Assembly (NCBI RefSeq): GCF_002891295.1
Contig: NZ_LGUI01000006.1
Span: 479,920 to 543,919, forward strand
Length of the DNA: 64,000 nucleotides
Direction of reading: 5' to 3'
Source of the DNA: Streptomyces eurocidicus
GTDB lineage: Bacteria; Actinomycetota; Actinomycetes; Streptomycetales; Streptomycetaceae
Part shown: positions 54,383 through 62,222 of the stretch, in pieces
Numbering within the stretch: position 1 is the first letter of the stretch
How the letters are laid out: every line of letters starts with the position of its first letter
Made by a program: the position numbers and the translations under genes
Notes under the pieces: generated by a model
Told to the model about the DNA's origin: nothing
The model's database searches: none
What the model saw: only the letters and a program-made list of their open reading frames with translations

Positions 54383-54892
54383 ATGGACGGGCGTAGCGCA
54401 CTGAAGCGCCGTATTCGAATCTGGCTGGTCGTCTTCATCGTCGGCCTCGTACTGAGCGGGCTGACGGCGTTTCCGCTGGTCACCGAAGTGCGGTGGATGG
54501 AGGAGGTGCTGGGATCCGACGCCTCCCCGGTCCCCGAGCACCTGCCGGGGCTGATGGACTGGGTGGTCAGGGTCCGGGAGGGCCTGGACGCGACCGACGC
54601 GAAGTATCCGTTCGTGCTGTACGGCACGGACTGGCTGGCCTTCGCGCATCTGGTCATCGCGGTCGCGTTCTACGGCCCGTACCGGGACCCCGTGCGCAAC
54701 ATCTGGGTCATCGAGTTCGGCGTGATCGCATGCGCCGGAATCGTTCCGCTGGCTCTGATCTGCGGCTCGATCCGGGGAATTCCGTTCTACTGGCAGCTGG
54801 TCGACATGTCGTTCGGTGTCTTCGGGGTCATACCCCTGCTGATCCTCCGCCGTCTGATCAAGCGGCTGGAGACGTACGAACTCGCGGCGTGA
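54383..54892 (+). CDS. Four-helix membrane protein of unknown function
   Basis: A 169-residue protein with a charged N-terminus (ALKRRIRI), helix one LVVFIVGLVLSGLTAFPLV, an extracellular segment with DWVVRVREGLDATDAKYPFV, and three more helices ending LLILRRLIKRL. The FPLVTEVRW and YGTDWLAFAH segments and FYGPYRDPVRN look conserved, but I know no function. A terminator follows. Confidence 0.72.
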   Translation: MDGRSALKRRIRIWLVVFIVGLVLSGLTAFPLVTEVRWMEEVLGSDASPVPEHLPGLMDWVVRVREGLDATDAKYPFVLYGTDWLAFAHLVIAVAFYGPYRDPVRNIWVIEFGVIACAGIVPLALICGSIRGIPFYWQLVDMSFGVFGVIPLLILRRLIKRLETYELAA

Positions 54893-54905
54893 CGGAGCGC
54901 CAAGG

Positions 54906-54933
54906 AGGCCGCGCGGGTGATCCCGCGCGGCCT
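54906..54933. terminator. Bidirectional terminator hairpin
   Basis: AGGCCGCGCGGG at 54906-54917 and CCCGCGCGGCCT at 54922-54933 form a perfect 12-bp stem with a TGAT loop, between convergent genes. Confidence 0.88.
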
Positions 54934-54952
54934 TCCGTGCGTCCGGGGCCGT

Positions 54953-55651
54953 TCAGGCGGCGAGGGCGGCCGGCGCGCCGAGGTGCCGGGCGGCGGTCCG
55001 CCAGGCGAGAGTCACCGACCGGTGCGCCTGGTCGGTGGCCGCGCCCCTGTCCCCCGTCAGCGTCACCGGCGCGCCCACGTGGACGTGCAGGTTCGGCCGG
55101 CGCAGCGGGGCGGTGGCCACTCCGGCGAGCTGTTTGGTCCAGTGTCCGGAGGCGATCCGGCGGGCGCCGGCCTGGCCGAGGGGGACGACGGGGGCGCCGG
55201 TGCGCCGGGCGAGCAGGGAGATTCCGCCGCGGAAGGCGGCGGGCGCGGCCTCACCGGAGTCCGCGCGCGGCGGAATGCCGCCCTCCGCGTAGATGAGGAC
55301 GCTCCGGCCCGCCGCGAGGGCGGCCTCGGCCCCGCCCAGGGCGGCCACCGCCTGCGGCCCGCCACGGTGCACGGGCACGAACCCTTCCCGCGTCAGGGCC
55401 CGCCCGAGCCCCGGTATCCGCCACAGCCCCGCGGCCGCCAGGACGACCGGTTCGACGCCGAGCCGGTGCAGGGCCGCGAGCACGACCGCGGGGTCCGCGA
55501 GCGAGCTGTGGTTCGCGGCGATGATGCTGCCGGGGGTGAGGTCGGCGCCGGGGTCGGTGGTGACGGTCAGCCGGGCGAAGGCGGGGAGGAGGGTTCGGGC
55601 GAGGCGGCTGAGCATGTACGGGTCCTCCGGTACGGGTTCGGTGGGCTTCAT
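54953..55651 (-). CDS. 1-acyl-glycerol-3-phosphate acyltransferase (PlsC)-like
   Basis: A 232-residue acyltransferase. Motif I is NHSSLADP (H-x4-D), motif II VPVHRGGPQA, motif III YAEGGIPPRAD (Glu-Gly where FPEGTRS is usual) and motif IV GAPVVPLGQAG. It transfers acyl groups onto lysophosphatidate or a related acceptor at the membrane. The diverged EGG box suggests a different acceptor. The ATG at 55651 is preferred, because the upstream open frame runs through intergenic hairpins. Confidence 0.85.
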   Translation of the reverse strand: MKPTEPVPEDPYMLSRLARTLLPAFARLTVTTDPGADLTPGSIIAANHSSLADPAVVLAALHRLGVEPVVLAAAGLWRIPGLGRALTREGFVPVHRGGPQAVAALGGAEAALAAGRSVLIYAEGGIPPRADSGEAAPAAFRGGISLLARRTGAPVVPLGQAGARRIASGHWTKQLAGVATAPLRRPNLHVHVGAPVTLTGDRGAATDQAHRSVTLAWRTAARHLGAPAALAA

Positions 55652-55735
55652 CGTCGCACCGGGGGGCGGGGGTGGGGGCCTGTTCCTGTGCCCCGGCCCT
55701 TCCCGCTGCATCCGATGTGCGGCTCCGCCACGTGG

Positions 55736-55752
55736 CGGGGGCTTCGCCCCCG
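55736..55752. terminator. Small GC hairpin
   Basis: CGGGGGC, three-base loop, GCCCCCG. This is the short stem common in Streptomyces intergenic regions, 30 bp before a larger one. Confidence 0.6.
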
Positions 55753-55780
55753 GGCCCCCTTTTCCGCGCTGACGCGCGGT

Positions 55781-55830
55781 GTCCTCAAGCGCCGGGCGGG
55801 CTGAGATCAGCCCGTCCTGCGTTTGAGGAC
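55781..55830. repeat. Large intergenic hairpin of the GTCCTCAAGCGCC type
   Basis: Two 24-base arms (55781-55804 and 55807-55830), beginning GTCCTCAA and ending TTGAGGAC, pair with only a few mismatches. Near-identical dispersed hairpins are common between Streptomyces genes, where they serve as terminators or REP-like elements. Confidence 0.8.
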
Positions 55831-55932
55831 ATCCGGGAAGGGGCGGGCTGGGGAAAGCCCGCCGCAGGCGCACCCCCGGCCACACGACCGGCCGCATCCG
55901 GCGCCCCCGGTGCGTGCGGGATGCCGTACGGG

Positions 55933-56451
55933 CTACAGCGCGCGGCGCATGCAGACGCGGGGCCAGCGGTCCAGGCCGTGGGACGCCTCCGCCTCGCGGA
56001 TCTCACGGAGGCCCGGGGTGAGCTCGGCGTCCGGGACGGGGTGGAAGCCGCACCGCTCGTAGTACGGGCCGTTCCACGCCACCTCGGTGAAGGTGGTCAG
56101 CGTGAGCGCCGGGGCGCCCCGCTCCTTGGCCCAGCCGCCGACGTGTTCGATGAGGCCCGCGCCGATGCGTCGGCGGCCGTGCGCGGGGTCCACCGAGATC
56201 TGCTCGATGTGCGCGCAGCCGTCGACGAGGTCGACGACGACGTAGCCGACGGGAACGTCCCGGTCGTCCGTGTGGACCCAGGCGCGATCGGCGTCGATGT
56301 ACTGCCGGAGCACCTCCGGGGACGGCGGCTCGTCCTCGGCCACCGCTGTCATGTCGATGTCGGCGAACAGTCTTCCGGCGGCCCGCTCGATGTCCCGCAG
56401 ACGCGGGATCTCTTCTCTTCTGGCTTGACGGATCACGGTGTGCATCGTCAT
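55933..56451 (-). CDS. GNAT-family N-acetyltransferase
   Basis: A 172-residue acetyltransferase. The GNAT core has VGYVVVDLVDGCAHIEQISV, the acetyl-CoA loop AHGRRRIGAGLIEHVGGWAK and TTFTEVAWNGPYYERCGFHP, which is the YYxxxGF signature. The acceptor is unknown. The start could be at 56451 or 56445. Genes on both sides are transcribed independently. Confidence 0.87.
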   Translation of the reverse strand: MTMHTVIRQARREEIPRLRDIERAAGRLFADIDMTAVAEDEPPSPEVLRQYIDADRAWVHTDDRDVPVGYVVVDLVDGCAHIEQISVDPAHGRRRIGAGLIEHVGGWAKERGAPALTLTTFTEVAWNGPYYERCGFHPVPDAELTPGLREIREAEASHGLDRWPRVCMRRAL

Positions 56452-56780
56452 CCCGGCACGGCCGGTGGTGCAAGCCCGGCGGCACCGAGCCGTCCCCGCA
56501 CACCGGGAGGGGGCGGAATCCGTGACACCGGTCTCCGGCCATGCCGGGGCGCGGGCGGCGGGGGAGGGCGCGGGACTCGGTCATTTCCTCACGTGACGAG
56601 ATTCCCCGGGCGCGGGCGACCTGGGAGGACGACGGCACATCGGGGCGCCGTGGCGGCACGCGGCCGAAAATCGCTTAACGTGCCGCCGGGAGCGGCCCGA
56701 TACTCCGACGCACCGGCCGGCCCCGTGCCGGCCCGGGCACATGTGCGCGCCCGGCGGTTCCGACAGGGGGAGTGAGGGCA

Positions 56781-57257
56781 TTGCCCGGAGGCTTCGGACG
56801 CCGGCTGCGCCGGTGCGCGGTCCCTGTGGCCGTGACCACTGCCGCCCTGACCTTGACCGTGCCTTCGTCGTCGGAGGCGTCGGCGTCGGCGGCCGAGCCG
56901 GTGCCGTGCCGGGCGCGTCCGGGCGAGACGCATGTGGACTGGACCGGGCGGCTCTTCACCGGAGACTTCTGGTGCGAGGTGGAGCCCGGGTGGGTACGCG
57001 TCCAGTCGCGCTCGACCAGCTCGGTGATCGGGCGCATGGAGTTCTCCCCGACCTGGATCGTGTGCTGGAAGCAAGGCAGCGACTACCTCGGTGACAACCG
57101 CTGGTACTACACGCAGGGCGACCGGGTGCTGGCGAGCCCCGGGTCGAAGGCGTGGGGCTATCTGCCCGCGGTCGCCGTCAAGGCGCCGAAGCACCCGGTC
57201 GCGGGCATGACCGAGTGCCCTTGGACCGACGGCTCTTCGCTCCCGGCACCTTCCTGA
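56781..57257 (+). CDS. Small secreted four-Cys protein, tandem copy 1
   Basis: About 158 residues. A signal peptide (AVPVAVTTAALTLTVPSSSE) precedes a mature domain with four Cys: VPCRARPG, DFWCEVEPG, WIVCWKQG and ECPW. WYYTQGDRV and GYLPAVAV lie between the last two. The TTG at 56781 is spaced correctly from GGGGGAG, and a GTG at 56772 would overlap that site. It is followed by a paralogue with the same layout. No family is known to me. Two disulphides are likely outside the cell. Confidence 0.65.
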   Translation: MPGGFGRRLRRCAVPVAVTTAALTLTVPSSSEASASAAEPVPCRARPGETHVDWTGRLFTGDFWCEVEPGWVRVQSRSTSSVIGRMEFSPTWIVCWKQGSDYLGDNRWYYTQGDRVLASPGSKAWGYLPAVAVKAPKHPVAGMTECPWTDGSSLPAPS

Positions 57258-57327
57258 CCTGCGCTCCGCCCCCCCCCGGTGGGCAGCGCGCCCGCACCCC
57301 GTGCACGATTCCCGTGAGGAGCTTCGC

Positions 57328-57777
57328 TTGAGACGGCACTCGTCGACCGCCCGGGCACTCCGGGGCGGGGTGGGCACGGCTGTGGCCGGTGCGCTGGTGT
57401 CCGGGTCGGCGCTGCTCGGCCCCGCGCCACCGGCGGCGGCAGCGGGAACGTGCGGGATCCGCGAGGGGATCGTCCTGCGGGACGCCATCGGCAATGTCTT
57501 CAACAAGGCGCTGTACTGCGAAAACGAGCCGTCGGACGTCTACGGCAAGGCGGACTTCGGCGCCGTGATCACCGGCTGGCTCAAGCTGTCCCCGTCATGG
57601 TTCACCTGCTACACCTTCGGTCCGAAGGACACCAAGGGGAACAGCGTCTGGTACTACGTGCAGGGAGATCAGGTCGGTGACCTGCCCAAGGTCAAAGGGT
57701 GGGGGACGGTGCCGGGGGAGGTGGTGCGAGTGCCGGCGCATCCGCCTCCGGGGTTGCCCAATTGCCCGTGGGTGTAG
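57328..57777 (+). CDS. Small secreted four-Cys protein, tandem copy 2
   Basis: About 149 residues. A signal peptide (GTAVAGALVSGSALLG) precedes a mature domain with Cys in GTCGIREG, LYCENEPSD, WFTCYTFG and NCPW. VWYYVQGDQV and WGTVPGEVVRVPAHP match the paralogue upstream in order and spacing. The TTG at 57328 follows GAGGAG, in the same style as copy 1. The function is unknown. Secreted toxin, inhibitor or wall-binding roles are all possible. Confidence 0.65.
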   Translation: MRRHSSTARALRGGVGTAVAGALVSGSALLGPAPPAAAAGTCGIREGIVLRDAIGNVFNKALYCENEPSDVYGKADFGAVITGWLKLSPSWFTCYTFGPKDTKGNSVWYYVQGDQVGDLPKVKGWGTVPGEVVRVPAHPPPGLPNCPWV

Positions 57778-57915
57778 GGAGGGGCGGGCGCCGCGCCGGA
57801 CGGGCCGCGCCGTCGCCCGGCACGAGGAGAAGGCCGCTCCCGGCACGGCGAAAGCCGGCCCGGGTACAGGGAAAACCCTCGGCATGCGGACAGCCGACAT
57901 CGGAAGGGAAGACCC

Positions 57916-58296
57916 ATGACAGCGACACCCCCGCCAAGACCGCCCCGCCGCCGCACCGCGGCAGCGACCCTGGCGGCCACCGCCCTGATCGCCGCCGTCA
58001 CCGTCACGGCCACCACCCCCGCAACGGCCCACGCCGTCCCCACCGCCACGACCGTCACCGAGTGGCGCCTGTGCATGTTCCTGGGCGGCCACCCCTCGTT
58101 ACGGAAGGGCGGCGCCGGCGAGGCCGTGCGGCATCTCCAGTGCATCCTCAACGAGGTGTACCGCTTCCAGAACGTCACGGTGAACGGCGTGTTCGAAGAG
58201 GTCACCGAGGCGTCCGTGAAGACGCTCCAGAGGCAGTTCGGCCTCGCCGGCACCGGTGTCGTCGACGCCGCCACATGGACCGCCCTGCACCCGTGA
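57916..58296 (+). CDS. Secreted peptidoglycan-binding domain protein
   Basis: A 126-residue protein. An Arg-rich signal peptide precedes a PG_binding_1-like domain: LRKGGAGEAVRHLQCILNEV, NGVFEEVTEASVKTLQRQFG and VVDAATWTALHP. The domain is expected to hold the protein on the cell wall, but no catalytic domain is attached. It is 139 bp after the four-Cys pair and 30 bp before the lectin gene, so these secreted proteins may be co-expressed. Confidence 0.85.
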   Translation: MTATPPPRPPRRRTAAATLAATALIAAVTVTATTPATAHAVPTATTVTEWRLCMFLGGHPSLRKGGAGEAVRHLQCILNEVYRFQNVTVNGVFEEVTEASVKTLQRQFGLAGTGVVDAATWTALHP

Positions 58297-58325
58297 ATCC
58301 TCTCCCGTCGAGCAGGGGGCCTGTC

Positions 58326-59330
58326 ATGCCGTCACCGTCGCTCTCCTCGTCGCGGCCCGGCGTCCGGTCGCGCGCGCTCGTCGTGCTCCTGGCCGCCATG
58401 GCGCTGCTCGTTCTCGGGCCGGGGTACCGCGCTCCGGCGCGGGCCGCCCCGCAGCAGGAGGTCAATATCCTGGCCGCGCACAGCGGGAAGTGCCTGGAGG
58501 TCGCCTCCGCGGCGGTGGGCGAGCCGGTGCGGCAGCAGCGTTGCGTCGGCAGCCCCCGGGCCCTCTGGTATCTACGGGCCTCCGAGGCCGGCGGCGGAAC
58601 CGTCAACATCGTCAACGCCTACAGCGGTAAGTGCCTGGAGGTGGAGAACTCCAGCCCGGCGAACGGCGCCGCGGTCCGGCAGGGCGACTGTACGGGCAGG
58701 CCGGGGGCCGACTTCGCCCTGGTGGACGCCGGGGACAACGCCTGGCTCCAGCCGTCGACCGCTTCCCCGCGCAAATGCGTCGAGGTCACCGGCTCCGCCC
58801 TGGAGGACGGGGTACCGCTGCGGCAGTGGGACTGCGCGCGGCAGCCCGGCGCCGAGTTCGTCCAGCGGTCCGACCCGGTGCGGGAGACGACGCTCGTCAA
58901 CGTCAACAGCGGCAAGTGCCTGGGGATCGAGGGGCACGGCCCGGCCGACGGCGCGAAGGTCGTCCAACTGACTTGCTCCGGCGCCGCCCTGGACCAGAAG
59001 TGGCAGGTGGGAGCCACCGCGAGCGGAGCCGTGACGCTGACCAACGTGTCCACGGGGAAGTGTCTGTCCATCGAGGGCGCCAGCACCGAGAACGGGGCCC
59101 TCGGCGTCCAGACGACCTGTGCCGGCACCCCCGAACAGGGCTGGCTGGCACGGCCGCAGGGCACCGGGTTCCACGCCCTCGTCAATGTGAACAGCGCGAA
59201 GTTCCTCGGCATCAAGTCCGTGAGCTCGGAGGAGGGCGCGGAGACGGATCAGTGGACCGACTCCGGTACCAGGGACCAGCTGTGGCAGATGGTTCCCTCA
59301 GCGGTCCGAGTGGTGAAGGAAATGATGTGA
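58326..59330 (+). CDS. Secreted ricin-type beta-trefoil lectin
   Basis: A 334-residue secreted protein. The signal (RALVVLLAAMALLVLGPGYR) is followed by about six trefoil repeats of the form (A/V)N..(S)GKCLE/GIEG..., each ending in a Q-x-W or related hydrophobic turn, such as VRQQRCVGS, LRQWDCARQ, VVQLTCSGA, DQKWQV and DQLWQM. Ricin-type domains bind galactose or other sugars. No glycosidase or protease domain is attached, so it is a free lectin of two trefoils. The ATG at 58326 is used. Confidence 0.87.
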   Translation: MPSPSLSSSRPGVRSRALVVLLAAMALLVLGPGYRAPARAAPQQEVNILAAHSGKCLEVASAAVGEPVRQQRCVGSPRALWYLRASEAGGGTVNIVNAYSGKCLEVENSSPANGAAVRQGDCTGRPGADFALVDAGDNAWLQPSTASPRKCVEVTGSALEDGVPLRQWDCARQPGAEFVQRSDPVRETTLVNVNSGKCLGIEGHGPADGAKVVQLTCSGAALDQKWQVGATASGAVTLTNVSTGKCLSIEGASTENGALGVQTTCAGTPEQGWLARPQGTGFHALVNVNSAKFLGIKSVSSEEGAETDQWTDSGTRDQLWQMVPSAVRVVKEMM

Positions 59331-59590
59331 TTCTGCTCTGACGAGTGGGAAGGAAGCGGCATGACGGGAACGCAGGTAATTAACTTGCCTCCCGGGTGCG
59401 CCGCTCCCTTACGAGTACCTGAGTTGCGAACAGGCATTCGGCGACGGGGGCAGTCCGCTTGGCGGCAACGGCCCATATACTTCGTCCTGGTGGCTCGATG
59501 GCCGGGCCGACCGCCCCGACGCTCTCCTGCGCCATCGGCCGCCGGGCGGCTCGCACCTCCCTATCATCGTCACAGAGAGCAGGAATCGCT
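59331..59590. promoter_or_regulatory. Leader region of the SARP gene
   Basis: Non-coding by appearance. It contains an AT-rich palindromic core GTAATTAAC at about 59375 in a GC-rich background, which may be a promoter element or binding site for the downstream regulator. Confidence 0.35.
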
Positions 59591-60418
59591 GTGCTGATAT
59601 TCTCCGTATTGGGCGCACTGGAAATAAATGTCCCGGGGAAGAAGATCGAGATTTCCGGGGAACTCCAGCGGACACTCCTCCAGACCTTGCTCGTCGGTGA
59701 GGGGGAAAGCGTGTCCAGCGAGGCGCTGATGCGGCGGATGTGGGGCGAGTCGATGTGGGACGTCCAGCCCAACACCCTGTACGCCCACATCAGCAGGCTC
59801 CGGCGCAGGCTCAGGGCGCTGGAGCCGGAGCGCACGGAGCCGCGGCTGACCGTCCATCCGTCCGGCTACCGGCTGGCGCTCGGCGAAGGGGAGCTCGACG
59901 CCGCCGAATTCGTCAAGAAGATCCATGGCGTCGAGGCGGGGGAAAGGAATTCCCCGAGGGATTCGGTGCGGCTGTTACGGGAAGCGCTCGCCATGTGGCG
60001 CGGCCCGGCGTTCGGCGATGCCGCGAAGACCCCGGCCTGCAGAAGGGCAGCCGCACGTTACGAGGCGTACCGGCTACGCGCCCTGGAGCTCCTTTTCGCC
60101 GCCGAACTGGAGAATGGCAACCACGCCATGGTGCTGGCCGAGTTGCACGAGACGCATCTGGCGCATCCTTTGCACGAGCGCTATTGCGAACTACTGATGA
60201 TCGCCTTCTATCGCTCCGGCCGACAGGCCGATGCCCTGGAGACCTACCGGCGGATGTGGCGCCATCTCGCGGACGAATTGGGCGTTCAGCCCTCGCCGCG
60301 GCTCCAGCGCGCGGAACAGGCGATACTCGCGCACGACCCGTCCCTGGACCGCCCGGGCGCACCGCCGGCCTCCTCGGCTCCGCCGGCGCCCTGGGCGAGA
60401 TGCCCGGTGCTCTCGTGA
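59591..60418 (+). CDS. SARP/BTAD-family transcriptional regulator
   Basis: A 275-residue activator. The N-terminal winged helix (OmpR/SARP type) has LQRTLLQTLLVGEGESVS, SEALMRRMWG and NTLYAHISRLRRRLRALEPE. The C-terminal bacterial transcriptional activation domain has LREALAMWRGPAFGD, LYETHLAHP-like helices and ADELGVQPSPRLQRAEQAIL. SARPs switch on secondary-metabolite clusters, but no cluster is visible nearby, so its targets may be the preceding secreted genes or distant loci. The GTG at 59591 gives the family-typical start. Confidence 0.88.
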   Translation: MLIFSVLGALEINVPGKKIEISGELQRTLLQTLLVGEGESVSSEALMRRMWGESMWDVQPNTLYAHISRLRRRLRALEPERTEPRLTVHPSGYRLALGEGELDAAEFVKKIHGVEAGERNSPRDSVRLLREALAMWRGPAFGDAAKTPACRRAAARYEAYRLRALELLFAAELENGNHAMVLAELHETHLAHPLHERYCELLMIAFYRSGRQADALETYRRMWRHLADELGVQPSPRLQRAEQAILAHDPSLDRPGAPPASSAPPAPWARCPVLS

Positions 60419-60513
60419 AGTGAGCTGACGCAACGGGCGGTCGGGGCGGGCCGGGGCGCTCCGGATGCCATGGGCGGTGCCCCGCCCGGGTCCCCCTCCT
60501 CGTCCGGCTCCGG

Positions 60514-60987
60514 TCAGGACCGGTCCTTCGGAGTGAGGACGAGCTGGGTCTGGGTGGTCTGCCCCACGAGCCGGCTCTCGTCGTCCCGCAAGTCGGTCTG
60601 CACCACCACGACGGTCCCGCCGACGTGCAGCGGCCGGGCGGTGGCGTGCACGCCACCCGAGCGGACCGCCCGGAGGAAGTTGGTCTTGGACTCCACCGTC
60701 GACGTGCCCGCTCCCGCCGGCAGGTTGAGGTAGGCGCACACGGCTCCGACCGCGTCGGCCAAGGTCATCAGGGCCCCACCGTGCAGGACGCCTCCGACGG
60801 TGCACAGCTCGGCGGACCAGGCGAGACTGCCGCGCGTGGCCTCCGGTGTCGCCTCGTCGAGGGTCACCCCCAGATGCGACGCGAGCGGCATGGCGGCCAG
60901 GAGGTCGGCGAGGCCGGGCGCGGGCGTGGCACCGGACGCGGCACCGGAAACAGCACCGGACACGGCATCGGACACGGAATCGGGCAT
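60514..60987 (-). CDS. PaaI-family thioesterase
   Basis: A 157-residue hot-dog-fold thioesterase: LGVTLDEATPEATRGSLAW, the active-site helix GGVLHGGALMTLADAVGAV with its His-Gly-Gly, and TVESKTNFLRAVRSGG. It hydrolyses an aryl- or acyl-CoA thioester in the cytoplasm. The N-terminal 20 residues are a Ser-Gly-Ala repeat and may be dispensable. It is downstream of the TIGR04222/DUF692 unit on the same strand, 173 bp away. Confidence 0.88.
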   Translation of the reverse strand: MPDSVSDAVSGAVSGAASGATPAPGLADLLAAMPLASHLGVTLDEATPEATRGSLAWSAELCTVGGVLHGGALMTLADAVGAVCAYLNLPAGAGTSTVESKTNFLRAVRSGGVHATARPLHVGGTVVVVQTDLRDDESRLVGQTTQTQLVLTPKDRS

Positions 60988-61160
60988 GAGGGGACGCCTT
61001 TCGGGACGAGGACGCTGCCGGACGTCAGTCTGTCGGCGCCCGGCGGCGACCACCAGGGCTCCGCCACGGCTGTGGCGGGAGCACCTCGACGAAGTCCTGA
61101 ACGCGTCCCTCGTCCCCGCCGCCTGCCAGGGGAGCCGTCACGTGCGGCCGGCGCCCTCCC

Positions 61161-62219
61161 TCAGGAGCAGCTGCTGCTGCCGCAGCTGGAGCACGAACTG
61201 CCGGAGGAGCAGCCGCTGTAGCCGCTCGAACAGCTTGCGGAGCTCCCCGTGTCACCGGAGCCGCTCGTGTCACCGGAGCCTCCGGTGTCGCAAGAGGCAC
61301 CCACGACGATCGCCGAGGACGACCCCGAGGACGACCCCGAGGAGGACGCGGTGGTACCGGAAGCCCCGGAAGCCCCGGAGACAGCGGAGGAGGACGCGTA
61401 CGACCGCGTGGACGACGAGGCTGCCGGACGTCGGCGGACCGTGGTGGAACGGGTCCGGGGCGGCGCACTCACCGGCTGCCCGAACCGTGCGCGCAGCTCG
61501 TCGTCCGCCAGGGCTCCCGGCCCCAGCACCGCGACCACCCCCGCGAGGCCCTCCGGGTGGAGTTCGGGGGTCCGGACGCTCCACGGCCCCCGGTACCTGA
61601 GGTGCCGTGCGACGTTCTCGCCGTGATCGGTGCGGGGAATCGCCCACTTGGGCGGCTTGCACCGGCCTGCCACGACGGCCGCGCCGAGGACGGCCGGCGC
61701 GAGCAAAACGAACGGCAGCGGGTAGGAGTCGGGGCGGAACAGCAGCACCGCGGTGACGACCGCCGCGACGGCCAGCCCCGCCCTCTGGACCAGCGCGGCC
61801 CGCGGCCACCCGCGCCGGGTCGCCGGTGTCATGAGGAACCCCTGCTCCACCAGCGAGCGCTCGATCTCCTCCAGAGCCGGATCCTTGCGCATCTCCCGGC
61901 GCAGGTTGCGCAGGGAATTGCTCCAGTCGGTGCTGCACCGCTTCAGCAGCGCGCGCTCCATCGCGTGGTGGGAGGCGGGGTGGACCACGGTGACCCGGCC
62001 CTTCCGCAGCGTGATGCGCCGGTCCTCGTACATCCGGAGGACGACCGTGTCCACGACCTGTGGTGCGCCACCGAGCAGATAGGCCACGCCCAGCAGGTCC
62101 GGGCGGCTGCCCGCGACGTCCGTGCCCAGCGGCCCGCGCGCGCTCCGCCGCAGCCGCAGCAACCACGCGGACGGGAGCAGCAGGCACAGCAGGGCGACGA
62201 CGACAGCGATGACGATCAT
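61161..62219 (-). CDS. TIGR04222-like membrane protein with Ser/Gly/Cys C-terminal tail
   Basis: A 352-residue protein. Helix one (VIAVVVALLCLLLPSAWLL) is followed by a cytoplasmic region with DLLGVAYLLGGAPQVVDTVV, ITLRKGRVTVV and a helical segment. A second membrane hairpin (AVVTAVLLFRPDSYPLPFVL) follows. Then comes a basic linker and a tail from about residue 262 that is almost wholly Ser, Gly, Ala and Thr, with Cys at 310, 330, 337, 343, 346 and 351. TIGR04222 proteins commonly end in low-complexity Cys-containing tails. The tail is a plausible substrate for the DUF692 enzyme encoded two genes upstream; that is inference. Confidence 0.8.
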   Translation of the reverse strand: MIVIAVVVALLCLLLPSAWLLRLRRSARGPLGTDVAGSRPDLLGVAYLLGGAPQVVDTVVLRMYEDRRITLRKGRVTVVHPASHHAMERALLKRCSTDWSNSLRNLRREMRKDPALEEIERSLVEQGFLMTPATRRGWPRAALVQRAGLAVAAVVTAVLLFRPDSYPLPFVLLAPAVLGAAVVAGRCKPPKWAIPRTDHGENVARHLRYRGPWSVRTPELHPEGLAGVVAVLGPGALADDELRARFGQPVSAPPRTRSTTVRRRPAASSSTRSYASSSAVSGASGASGTTASSSGSSSGSSSAIVVGASCDTGGSGDTSGSGDTGSSASCSSGYSGCSSGSSCSSCGSSSCS

Positions 62220-62222
62220 CAG

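Noticed and set aside
59459..59590. Longer N-terminus of the SARP protein
   Set aside because: The extra 44 codons are outside the family start and have no ribosome binding site. The GTG at 59591 fits better.
61249..61626. Acidic repeat protein on the plus strand (VSPEPLVSPEPPV)
   Set aside because: It is the complement of the Ser/Gly/Cys tail of the TIGR04222-like gene, and repetitive DNA gives a repetitive frame on both strands.
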